Below, one piece after another: positions 1-11,190 of a DNA stretch of 64,000 bases; the first letter of the stretch is position 1, and the number at the start of each line of letters is the position of its first letter. The position numbers were made by a program, and so were the translations under genes. This DNA is from Mesostigma viride. Its lineage: Eukaryota; Streptophyta; Mesostigmatophyceae; Mesostigmatales; Mesostigmataceae. Below the pieces are notes generated by a model, which saw only the letters and a list, made by a program, of their open reading frames with translations, did not search any database and was not told the origin of the DNA. The stretch lies in contig RPFO01000080.1 in the NCBI GenBank assembly GCA_009746045.1, positions 2,725,136 to 2,789,135 of the forward strand, given 5' to 3'.

Positions 1-1162
1 TCAGGGGTCTGAAAGTGCCAAAAATGGTCCTCCCGACTAAGGGGGATGCCCAAGCCTGGCTCGAACCCAGCAGTAAAGCGCGCACGTGCCGGCCGGCGCA
101 TGACGTGATCCACGACAATAATGAACAGGTATGGGGACAGGACACAACCTTGCCACACCCCGTGGTGAAGGGGGAATGGTGGGGTGGTGCCTTCCGCAGT
201 CCGCACTACTGCCTGTGAGCCCTCATACAGTCGGCGAATGGCAGCAATAAACGCAGGTGGCACCCGATCCAGAGCTAGGATGGCCCAAAGAGCCTCCCAG
301 AGAACCGTGTCAAAGGCTTTGATATAGTCAACAAAAATGAAGACCAGCGGCAAACTGTCAGGGGGAAGGCGACGCACCTCCTCCATCAATCGGCGCGCGA
401 CAAACACAGCCATGACAGTGTTACGACCACGACGGAAACCCATCTGAGACTCACCCAGGTGTGGTCCAGCGCGGCGCGGAGCCTGTGCAGCATCATGCGC
501 ATGAAGACCTTCAGCGCGGCGCTCTGGAGGCAGACACCCCGGTAGTTACCGGGGTCAGCAGCAGAGCCCTTCTTGTACAGCATGACGCGGATGGCCGTCT
601 GCCACTCAGCAGGCGGAGGCTCTTCAGAGAGCAGGACACGGTTGCAGAACAACAGCAGAAGATCCCTAACCGCCAGATCAGGGGTCTTCAGCAGCTCAGC
701 AGAAAGGTGGTCGGCATCGACCGCCGCATCGTACCGCAGGCGAGCAAGGGCGCCGTCCAATTCCTTCAAAGTGAAGGGGGGGACGACGTCGTCAGTGGCA
801 AGGCAGCCCTCCTGCAAGGCGGGGACTTGGTAGTCCGCGGCCGAGGAGGGGGGCGCTGGTGGCGGCGGGGGTCCGGCGACCCCGAGGCGGGCGGCCGTCT
901 CGGGGTGAAGCGGCGGGGGGGGGGCGCGAGCCCCACCGGTCAAGGAAACATTGTGGGCCAACCAGCGGTCAAGGCTGACCGGCGCCGTGCCGTCCCCCGT
1001 GTGCTCCACCGGGGTGCGCTGCCGCCGGCCGCCGAGCCGGTCGAGGTGGTACCACATGTCCTTGCCCTGGTTGCGAGCCTGGCAGGCCTTGGCATCCGCG
1101 ATGCACTGGGCCGCCTCCGCGTCCTGAGCGTGCTCGTAGGCCTCCACAAGGGCGGGCAATGT
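1..1162 (-). mobile_element. LINE-type reverse transcriptase fragment, cut by window edge
   Basis: Read on the minus strand from about 1160 downward, this encodes the N-terminal half of a non-LTR retrotransposon reverse transcriptase. Visible motifs are the fingers region ending in 'GNYRGVCLQSAALKVF', the 'QMGFRRGRNT' segment, motif A as 'FVDYIKAFD', and 'GVWQGCVLSPYLF'. The YADD box would lie beyond position 1. The reading frame changes near 465, between the 'LRAALDHTW' stretch and 'SQMGFRRGR', so this copy is probably dead unless the shift is a sequencing error. The same family recurs at 20041, 29920, 30010 and 61322. Its job would be target-primed reverse transcription of its own RNA. The 5' end stops abruptly near 1162, typical of 5' truncation. 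Confidence 0.85.
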
Positions 1163-1287
1163 TGTTATTATCTTCTTATTTTATCTATTTTTCGTGTAGA
1201 CTTCGTGTGTGTGTGTTCTTTTTCCTTAGTTCTGGTTTTTTCTTTTGTTTGTTACCATCTGTCTCCCTCCCACTGAGGACTTATGCT

Positions 1288-1333
1288 CACGTGACGCGGT
1301 CACGTGTCTATTAATTAATTAAATAATTAATCT
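1288..1333 (+). repeat. Retroelement-type 3' terminus: palindrome plus TTAA tail
   Basis: A palindrome with 8-bp arms (CACGTGAC, GCG loop, GTCACGTG) is followed by TCTATTAATTAATTAA and further TTAA-like units. The same palindrome and tail recur at 60739-60780 inside a 62-bp insertion with a 12-bp target duplication, which identifies this as the 3' end of a non-LTR element. Confidence 0.6.
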
Positions 1334-1933
1334 GTCTCCCTAAGGCCTCCATGCAGGTCTTCCTACATATAGCCACGCGGCTCCCGCGGTCTTTGCGCCT
1401 CTCCTCTCAGATAAAGTTACCCTGTTGTCCTTCCACGCCGCTGGATCGCCATGCGTCAAGGAATAGTTGTCTCACTTAACACATGGCCCTCAGATAATTG
1501 CTAGCTTATCTGTCGGGGCTGCACCTCGATCATGCATGTGCATGCCATATCCAAGATGCAAACATCGCGAGCAGAACTACCAGATCGAAGAAAGGTTTGG
1601 CATTGATGAAGAAGTATAGCATGAAGAACAGCAACCCCACCAGAAACAACAGCATATATACCCACGAGCTATTCAGTGCCCCAAATGTGGGTGTTGCTTG
1701 TATGTGTTAATGTAAAAGCTGTGATAGTACTCCCTTGCCTCATTTTACACCCTTCGATCACTACCTCCTTGTAGCCAGCAAAGCCTTCACATTCTGTTGT
1801 TGCGTCAGCAACAATCACATCCCTGAGAACCAGCAAGCACAAAGTGCCAGGGCCAGGGGAGGCTCGTCATGACCACAATACACTGCACATCACACAAGTG
1901 CCCTTTAGTCTGTCCATCCCTGTTCATAGTTTA
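1334..1933. other. Intergenic, no gene seen
   Basis: Downstream of the MOB1 stop codon. It contains short AT-rich and unique sequence; I see no coding exon, RNA gene or clear repeat. Confidence 0.5.
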
Positions 1934-4900
1934 CTACAATATACTGTCAATGAGCTCCTGCAACGGGGCCAGTTCCTTTTTGTCGATCAGACCAAACGCC
2001 TGCACCCATGGTCACATGGACAGAACACGGCAGATCATATCAAAGTTGGCACATCAGCCCAGAGTCATTCCATCTACGCTACATGAAGAGTTTCACCACA
2101 GTAATTGCTAGACAGGCAGGTTGCCCTAATGAGATAAGCGCATCTGGTTGCTCCACGTTGCGCTGCATGGCAACTTGAATTCTAACAAGCCATGCTACCT
2201 TCTGAAATCCCACAAGAGTGCAAGATCGCAGAAATCCAGGCGGATGCGTCCTAGCAGACTTTTCGAGACACTCCCGCCGATATCGCCCAAGAGGGGGGGG
2301 GGTCAAGCACCCCCTCCCCCCCTCCCCCCCTCCCCCAGCCACGGAAACCCCCCGGGGTTAGGGGGTCAGACCCTCCCCCCCTGCCCCCCCCCTGAATTCC
2401 CCCCGGGGGTTCAAGGGTGGTGGTGGTGGTGGTGAAGAAGGCTTGCCCCCCCCCCCAACCCAACCCCCCCCCCCCCCCCCCCCCCCCCCCCTGGGGCCCA
2501 ATACCTTTGCCGCCCATTTTTTTCCGCCCAGATTTTCCCGCCCAGGCTTTGCCGCCAAGGTTTTTCCCAAGACTTTTAATGTAACATAATCTATAAGGTC
2601 ATTACCATGGGCGAACCTTGGTCGACGTCGGGGGGGGGGGGGGGGGGGGGCAGACCCCCACCCACCCCCACTCATAAATCGTCGGGGGTGGGGCGTTCGG
2701 ACCACCCCATCCCACCCCACCCCTCCCCCACGGGCCGATGGGACCCCCCTGGGGTATGGGCGATATTTTCACGATTGTCGCGAAAAGTTTGCTAGGTTCA
2801 CATGAGGAGACCCCCAGTCATGCCGGTGAGGCACCTCCACAAAGTATGCAGTATCAACATGCATGCACTTTCACAATCCTACGTGATATGCTACAACTAA
2901 TTCTAGTGTTATACCACTCAAGGTATAAGTATACAGGACTGGTGGGGTATAAGTATACAGGACTGGTGGGGTATAAGTATACAGGACTGGTGGGGTATAA
3001 GTATACAGGACTGGTGGGGTATAAGTATACAGGACTGGTGGGGTATAAGTATACAGGACTGGTGGGGTATAAGTATACTGGACTGATCAGAATACAGGAC
3101 TGGTGGGGTATAAGTATACTGGACTGATCAGAATACAGGACTGGTGGGGTATAAGTATACTGGACTGATCAGAATACAGGACTGGTGGGGTATAAGTATA
3201 CTGGACTGATCAGAATACAGGACTGGTGGGGTATAAGTATACTGGACTGATCAGAATACAGGACTGGTGGGGTATAAGTATACTGGACTGATCAGAATAC
3301 AGGACTGGTGGGGTATAAGTATACTGGACTGATCAGAATACAGGACTGGTGGGGCAGGACATCACGAGGTCAACCATCAGGGGGTTACCATTGCGAATTG
3401 AACATCAACGGGCGCAGAAACTTGGGATGGAACTTTGAGAGGGGAGGGAGGGGGGCAGAAAGAGAAGATGCCCATTCACACCGCGCGCTGCGCTGACGCA
3501 CCGTGTTGAAGAAAATGAAGTGCTTGAAGCACGTGTTGAGGTGCGCCTCCTCTCCCAGGCTGCATATCTTGGCAAAGTGGCTGTGGTAGATGTGCGCGTA
3601 TACACGGAATTGGCGCTTGAAGATCGTGCGCACAATGTCCATGAAGTTGCGCGGGAAGGGGGCGCCTGCACCCACAAACGTGTGTGTATGTGTGTGTGGT
3701 GGCGTGGTGGCGTGGGGGGGGGGGTGTATGTGTGTGCGTGCATGCATGTGTAAGGGAATATGCAGCAGTGCCCGAAAGGTCATGCACGCAATCCTGAGCC
3801 ACATATCTTGCAAAAGCACAAATGAGCAGCCTGCAATAACGTCCTGTCATATCGTTAACAATGTCGACCGGTGACTGATTACAAGCTGCGTGGAGGAATG
3901 AGCGACAAGTATCCAGGAATATTTCCCCCCTAGAAAAAACTTCACCCTACCTTGAGATTCAAAGCACCCATGGTTGGGAACCTTTCTTAAGGGTGTCTAG
4001 AAGGAGGTATTGGGAGCGAACCAGCGCGTCAAAATGCACGCCGTACGCCGTTCTGATCGTGGTTGTCACGTCATGATTACGTCACTACCCGTGTGTGGGC
4101 TACGCCGTTCCTGTCTGTTTCATCGTCAGTTGCCCCCACCCCCACCCACCGATGCGCTGTGGGAACTCGGCCTTGCCCCCACCCCCACCCACCGATGCGC
4201 TGTGGGAACACGGCCTTGCCCCCACCCCCACCCACCGATGCGCTGTGGGAACACGGCCTTGCCCCCACCCCCACCCACCGATGCGCTGTGGGAACACAGC
4301 CTTGCCCCCACCCCCACCCACCGATGCGCTGTGGGAACTCGGCCTTGCCCCCACCCCCACCCACCGATGCGCTGTGGGAACACGGCCTTGCCCCCACCCC
4401 CACCCACCGATGCGCTGTGGGAACTCGGCCTTGCCCCACCCCCACCCACCGATGCGCTGTGGGAACACGGCCTTGCCCCCACCCCCACCCACCGATGCGC
4501 TGTGGGAACACAGCCTTGCCCCCACCCCCACCCACCGATGCGCTGTGGGAACACAGCCTTGCCCCCACCCCCACCCACCGATGCGCTGTGGGAACACAGC
4601 CTTGCCCCACCCCCACCCACCGATGCGCTGTGGGAACACGGCCTTGCCCCCACCCCCACCCACCGATGCGCTGTGGGAACACAGCCTTGCCCCCACCCCC
4701 ACCCACCGATGCGCTGTGGGAACACGGTCTCATCGTCCAGCTGGCTCTCGATCCACTCCATCAAATGTTCCACGTATTCAGGTGCGGAGCACTTGAGCGG
4801 CTTCTTGAACTTTACGCCGTCCGCCCAGTAGTACTCGTACCTGTCAGGGGGGGGGGGGGGGGGGGGCACAACGGGGCGACGGGAAAATGGGGAGGGGGTG

Positions 4901-7900
4901 CAGAGGGGAGGATGAGGCATGATGGCCCAGTAGCAGGTAAAAGTAATGGTTTCTAAAAAATAGTAATACCTTGCAATTATTTGGGGGGATGAGAAAGAGG
5001 CACCGTGGAGCGAGGGATGTGAGCGGCGTGGACAGGAGGCAGAGTGGTGAGGATGAGGCAAGATGGGGTGGTAGTACTTGCACCTGTCATGGGGTGGAAG
5101 CACACAGCCCCACCCTTGCCTATCCCCACCGATCAGTCGGCCGTGTCGCTGTAATTGTGCTTGTGCGTGTCCCCGGTCGGGCGGGGCCAGATGGAAGCCC
5201 TTAATGTGTCCAGTGGGATAATCGGTTAGCGGGCAGCCGTGGGATGATAGTGGGGTGGGGCACCATGGCTGATGGCTTGCCAAGTCATCAGTCATGGCCT
5301 GACGTGCCTGCCGCACTGCCCAGTCGTGGCACCTGCCTCTGTCTACACCCTCGGTGGGTTCCGCCACTCACTTGGGCCCTGCCGTCATCGTGGGGCAGTT
5401 CTCCGGCGTGCAGAACTCGGTGATGGTCGCGTACAGCAGGTTGATCTGGTTGAAGAAGTCCACGGCTGGCGAGGGAACGTGGGGCGCACGATACCAGCCA
5501 GGGGGGGGGAGGTGACCACATGTTGGCTCGGGGTGAAAGGGCAGCTAGAGCGTTCGGGCGATGCACACACAGCGCAAGGTGTGAAGCACGAGCGTAAGAA
5601 CGATGAGCATTCCCTTGGTGAGGTCTATAATGTAGGCTCATCAATGACTTAAACGAGCTGATGCCATCCAGTAGGCCAAGGAAGACTTTAAGTGCTATAA
5701 CCATGGGTAGCCCGAACGATCTTTTCCAAAGAAAGAGATACCAAGACTCGATGCAACAAAAAAAGGTACTCCACAATCGCTGCCAGCGATGAACTCCCGA
5801 ATGTGATACACACACTAAAGGCTTCAAAGATTAGACTGATGTCAAGGAATATACTGGTTTCGAGGAATATATTAGCACTCCCCACACAGCACTCCCCACA
5901 CAGCACTCCCCACACAGCACTCCCCACACAGCACTCCCCACACAGCACTCCCCACACAGCACTCCCCACACAACACTCCCCACACAGCGCTCCCCACACA
6001 GCACTCCCCACACAGCACTCCCCACACAGCACTCCCCACACAGCGCTCCCCACACAGCACTCCCCACACAGCACTCCCCACACAGCACTCCCCACACAGC
6101 ACTCCCCACACAGCACTACCCACACAGCACTCCCCACACAGCACTCCCCACACAACACTCCCCACACAGCACTCCCCACACAGCACTCCCCACACAGCGC
6201 TCCCCACACAGCACTCCCCACACAGCACTCCCCACACCGCACTCCCCACACAGCGCTCCCCACACAGCACTCCCCACACAGCACTCCCCACACAGCACTC
6301 CCCACACAGCACTCCCCACACAGCACTCCCCACACAGCACTCCCCACACAACACTCCCCACACAGCACTCCCCACACAACACTCCCCACACAGCACTCCC
6401 CACACAGCACTCCCCACACAGCACTCCCCACACAGCACTCCCCACACAGCACTCCCCACACAGCACTCCCCACACAGCACTCCCCACACAGCACTCCTCA
6501 CACAGCACTCCCCACACCGCACTCCCCACACAGCACTCCCCACACCGCACTCCCCACACCGCACTCCCCACACAGCACTCCCCACACAGCACTCCCCACA
6601 CAGCACTCCCCACACAGCACTCCCCACACAACACTCCCCACACAGCACTCCCCACACAGCACTCCTCACACAGCACTCCCCACACCGCACTCCCCACACA
6701 GCACTCCCCACACAGCACTCCCCACACAGCACTCCCCACACAGCACTCCCCACACAGCACTCCCCACACAGCACTCCCCACACCGCACTCCCCACACCGC
6801 ACTCCCCACACAGCACTCCCCACACAGCACTCCCCCCACAACACTCCCCACACAGCACTCCCCACACAGCACTCCCCACACCGCACTCCCCACACAGCAC
6901 TCCCCACACAACACTCCCCACACCGCACTCCCCACACCGCACTCCCCACACCGCACTCCCCACACAACACTCCCCACACAGCACTCCCCACACAGCACTC
7001 CCCACACAGCACTCCCCACACAGCACTCCCCACACAACACTCCCCACACAGCACTCCCCACACAGCACTCCCCACACAGCACTCCCCACACAGCACTCCC
7101 CACACAGCACTCCCCACACAGCACTCCCCACACAGCACTCCCCACACAGCACTCCCCACACAGCACTCCCCACTCCCCACACAACACTCCCCACACAGCA
7201 CTCCCCACACAGCACTCCCCACACAACACTCCCCACACCGCACTCCCCACACAGCACTCCCCACACAGCACTCCCCACACCGCACTCCCCACACAGCACT
7301 CCCCACACAACACTCCCCACACAGCACTCCCCACACAGCACTCCCCACACAGCACTCCCCACACAGCACTCCCCACACAGCACTCCCCACACAGCACTCC
7401 CCACACCGCACTCCCCACACCGCACTCCCCACACAGCACTCCCCACACAACACTCCCCACACAGCACTCCCCACACAGCACTCCCCACACAGCACTCCCC
7501 ACACAGCACTCCCCACACAGCACTCCCCACACAGCACTCCCCACACAGCACTCCCCACACAGCACTCCCCACACAGCACTCCCCACACAGCACTCCCCAC
7601 ACAGCACTCCCCACACAGCACTCCCCACACAGCACTCCTCACACAGCACTCCCCACACAGCACTCCCCACACAGCACTCCCCACACAGCACTCCCCACAC
7701 CGCACTCCCCACACCGCACTCCCCACACCGCACTCCCCACACCGCACTCCCCACACAGCACTCCCCACACAGCACTCCCCACACAGCACTCCCCACACAG
7801 CACTCCCCACACAACACTCCCCACACAGCACTCCCCACACAGCACTCCCCACACCGCACTCCCCACACAGCACTCCCCACACAGCACTCCCCACACAGCA

Positions 7901-9805
7901 CTCCCCACACAGCACTCCCCACACAGCACTCCCCACACAGCACTCCCCACACAGCACTCCCCACACAGCACTTCCCACACAGCACTCCCCACACAGCACT
8001 CCCCACACAGCACTCCCCCCACTGCACTCCCCACACAGCACTCCCCACACCGCACTCCCCACACCGCACTCCCCACACAGCACTCCCCACACAGCACTCC
8101 CCACACAGCACTCCCCACACAGCACTCCCCACACAGCACTCCCCACACCGCACTCCCCACACCGCACTCCCCACACAGCACTCCCAACACAACACTTCCC
8201 ACACAGCACTCCCCACACCGCACTCCCCACACAGCACTCCCCACACAGCACTCCCCACACAGCACTCCCCACACCGCACTCCCCACACAGCACTCCCCAC
8301 ACCGCACTCCCCACACAGCACTCCCCACACAGCACTCCCCACACCGCACTCCCCACACAGCACTCCCCACACAGCACTCCCCACACAGCACTCCCCACAC
8401 AGCACTCCCCACACAGCACTCCCCACACCGCACTCCCCACACCGCACTCCCCACACAGCACTCCCCACACAGCACTCCCCACACCGCACTCCCCACACCG
8501 CACTCCCCACACAGCACTCCCCACACCGCACTCCCCACACAGCACTCCCCACACAGCACTCCCCACACCGCACTCCCCACACAGCACTCCCCACACCGCA
8601 CTCCCCACACAGCACTCCCCACACCGCACTCCCCACACAGCACTCCCCACACAGCACTCCCCACACAGCACTCCCCACACAGCACTCCCCACACAGCACT
8701 CCCCACACAGCACTCCCCACACCGCACTCCCCACACAGCACTCCCCACACAGCACTCCCCACACAGCACTCCCCACACAGCGCTCCCCCGCACATCCTGG
8801 CCGCGACGTACTGTTGACCGCGATCCACTCGTTGAGGTCCTCCCCAGGCGGTAACCGCACGGCGTCCCGCAGGTTGCCGCTCCCCAGCGTTGCATCGATG
8901 TGCTTCTTCAGTTGGACGCCCTGCGTGGTGGCACCGTCCACCAGCCATCATGGAATAGGGGCAAGGAATGGAGTTGGAATGTGTGGCGACACCGTCCACC
9001 GTCGTCATGACAGAGGGGCAAGAAATTGCCAGACATGTCACCAGGCCTGTCACCCAAGCAAAGGGATCGCTATCCCTGGCAAGAGAGCGTGGAATGTATG
9101 TGTCTCTTGAGCCGGGCATCATGTCGTAATCGTCACCGTCAATCCCATACATTACAGGCAGCGAATGGGTGGGCTGGTCGGTCGCAACAGTGTCAACACG
9201 CGCAAAGCACGCAACAGCCAGGGGGTGCGTGGATGATGGAAGGAATGCAGGGGAGAGGGACACTGGAAACGGTGCAAGCAGTTGCATGAGGGGTAAAGTA
9301 ACCAATCGCTGTTGATGGTAAGAATGCAGGCAGGCGCATGAGTGGTGCGGTACCCAATTGCAGTATATGGTAAGAATGATATGCTTTGAGTCGTAGTAAG
9401 GTAGCACGGTGCCACTTTGACAAACGGCCATGACAAAAGGCAATCACCAATGCACATCCAAAATGTTCAGCCCGCGCGATTATGGGAAATCCCCCATGCA
9501 AGAGCAGCCTGACTAGCACGTTGTGTCAGGACTAGCAATCCAGCTAACCACATCTGGATATGACAGAAACGTTCCTCAGAACGTTGCCGTCTCTCCTGGT
9601 GCCATGCACTGCGGCACTTGGAACGCGCTCATACGAATTATCCTCTAACATGACAGACAGAGTTCTCCCCTGCAGGCCTTGGTGGAGAACTAGGCGAGAA
9701 CAGGGGCAGAGGGTCGTTGCGATTAGACTGAGCACGTGTGCACAATTACGTACCTTGCTGCCTACTGGAGTGCTTTTCTTCGGGCGGAATGTCTTCTGAT
9801 TGTTT
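1934..9805 (-). CDS. MOB1: MOB1-type kinase activator, six recognised exons
   Basis: MOB1 is the co-activator of NDR/LATS kinases in Hippo/mitotic-exit signalling. Exons on the minus strand: 9805-9754, 8920-8812, 5465-5372, 4840-4707, 3665-3502, 1999-1934 (stop TAG). All junctions are GT-AG and in phase, giving about 206 residues of an expected ~215. Recognisable pieces in order: '[14 protein letters not shown]', '[20 protein letters not shown]', 'LNEWIAVN', 'TEFCTPENC', 'YEYYWADG', '[17 protein letters not shown]', 'APFPRNF', '[12 protein letters not shown]', '[15 protein letters not shown]' and '[14 protein letters not shown]'. The zinc ligands are present: C-x4-C in 'CTPENC' and two histidines in 'HIYHSH'. 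The sequence is closer to plant than animal MOB1. The first coding exon (about 8-9 residues before the NNQK stretch) was not found. Introns carry the 14-bp, 43-bp and 24/41-bp arrays. The gene is head-to-head with the MRNIP-like gene. Confidence 0.93.
2290..2770. repeat. Poly-C/poly-G low-complexity intron segment
   Basis: Long C and G homopolymers (for example 2467-2492 C-run, 2629-2650 G-run) and C-rich blocks inside the last MOB1 intron. Homopolymer lengths here are likely to be unreliable in the assembly. Confidence 0.7.
2925..3355. repeat. Tandem repeat, 24-bp unit changing to 41-bp composite unit
   Basis: About seven head-to-tail copies of a 24-bp unit built on GTATAAGTATACAGGACTGG, followed by about seven copies of a 41-bp unit in which GACTGATCAGAATACAG has been added. 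The second block is a higher-order derivative of the first. It lies in the last MOB1 intron. Confidence 0.9.
4130..4725. repeat. 43-bp minisatellite made of MOB1 exon end plus 5' splice site
   Basis: Fourteen copies of a 42-43-bp unit. On the MOB1 (minus) strand each unit carries the last coding bases of the 4840-4707 exon (TTCCCACAGCGCATCG, encoding FPQRIG) followed by the donor GTGGGTGGGGG. The real exon end is the first, highest-coordinate copy. The array has no stop codon in any minus-strand frame and long open stretches on the plus strand, so long overlapping ORFs here are artefacts. Confidence 0.92.
5870..8792. repeat. 2.9-kb 14-bp satellite array
   Basis: About 208 head-to-tail copies of CACTCCCCACACAG, with point variants (CAACAC, CCGCAC, CAGCGC, a few CTTCCC or TCCTCA). 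Three units make 42 bp and so read as a 14-residue peptide repeat in every frame, explaining 900-1000-codon spurious ORFs on both strands. It fills the MOB1 intron between the 8920-8812 and 5465-5372 exons, starting 20 bp inside the donor. The minus strand has a GGGG in every unit, so G-quadruplex formation is possible. Confidence 0.95.
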
Positions 9806-11190
9806 CTGCGCGAGTACGGAATCGAACCCGGAAACGCGTGGTCGTCAGCAGTCAGCTCATGTTACAAGACTCGGCCATACCAAAAACCTGCAATTAGAGG
9901 AAACAACGGACCACTGCGCCTACAAGTCCATTCCAGGTGGGCACCTGATACAACACAGTAGTCTGCTTAGGTGGAGCAGGTGGATGAATGCCACTTCAGG
10001 CAAAGATAGTGCAGCCATGAACTTCTAACGAATGCCGTTCGTACCTTCCTAGCCCTAGAAAAGACATGGCGTCCTTCTTCGCAGCTCCTGGACTCAATCA
10101 ATGGCGTTACGGGGTCACCACACCCCCAAAGAATCTAAGCGTTACGGCCAGCTAAAATCCCGAAGTGAAAATGCTTTCTCTTTCAACAGACAACAAAATT
10201 CATGAACGAAAGCCAGGCGATTGGCGAAGCACTTCCGTTATGTTAGGCGCTATGGATGCTCGCAACAAGGCCTCAAATTGTGGGTGACGGGACGTCGATG
10301 ACAGGCCAGGCGAGATGTCAGTTGTCACGCGCGCGATGCGCTGTACTTGTGCCCGTAGTATCGTACTGGGCAGTTTGGGCACGAGTGGGAGGAATCCAGC
10401 AGGACAGCCAACGGAGCTGCCAACGGCCTCCTGCCTGCGTTCACGACTGAAGGCAACGTGGCAAGTGAAGGGAGCTCTGAAATTGTCCGATGAGGTGAGG
10501 TGAGCGGAGTTTATTCCCGCGCCGGTGGGCAGGGAGTGGGAAAAGTTGCAGAACCCGTCGCATCCAAGCTCGGCTGGCGCACCCTGCCAGGTTCTCAAAC
10601 GCGCAAATCAAAACGCAACTTTTCCCGCGTCTGCATACTCTATACTCTACACTCTAAGCATTGTAACATTGACTTTACATTGTATTGGCGCAGGTGTAGC
10701 TTTGTTATTTGTATTGCCCTTAGCCCTACAGTACATAAGCCCTTGCATTGCATTGCTGGCCTGCTCATACAGTACTGTATTATTCACAATCTGCCTAAAT
10801 AATCACGCACCTTCCACAGCTCCAATGCTTTGTTCACGCTACATTGCGTGCACCGCCAGGCAAGGCATATATTTTCAATCGTAAAAGATGTACAAGAAGT
10901 CTTCGCGTTTACAAGCGCATGATACTCATAATGTCGTTCCGTGCGTTTCGAAAGACATACTCCAAATGGGCTTAATGCACCGCTGATAACTGCACGGCTT
11001 TAATTAAATATTATTATGATAGTCTGATTGACAGCAACCTGTCGAGATTCTGGGAGGCTATGATTCATAGCAAAATTAGCTATTTTTCCTGATTTTAGAA
11101 TACTGTGACCAGTGATGGTAACGAGGCTGTAAGCGAAACTAAGTGACGCCGTATCACTGCGTGCTGTATACCGGCTGCAGTGGGGTAAAC
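9806..11190. promoter_or_regulatory. Intergenic region between divergent MOB1 and MRNIP-like genes
   Basis: About 1.4 kb separates the first recognised MOB1 exon (-) from the MRNIP-like start codon (+). It must hold the MOB1 first exon and both promoters if the models are right. I see no coding exon, no clear TATA box that decides a start, and no obvious repeat. Confidence 0.4.

Noticed and set aside
4010-5367. Several 200-400-codon Pro/His or Gly/Trp-rich ORFs
   Set aside because: Produced by the stop-free 43-bp array; only the 4840-4707 exon portion is real coding.
5803-8817. 1004-codon plus-strand ORF and 900-codon minus-strand ORFs
   Set aside because: They are read-through of the 14-bp satellite, which has no stops in several frames on both strands; MOB1 exons on either side show it is intronic.
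9800-9880. tRNA-like sequence (GGGTTCGATTCC and TGGCCGAGT on the minus strand)
   Set aside because: The stems do not pair well, no clear anticodon arm forms, and it overlaps the acceptor of the first recognised MOB1 exon. Possibly a decayed tRNA relic.
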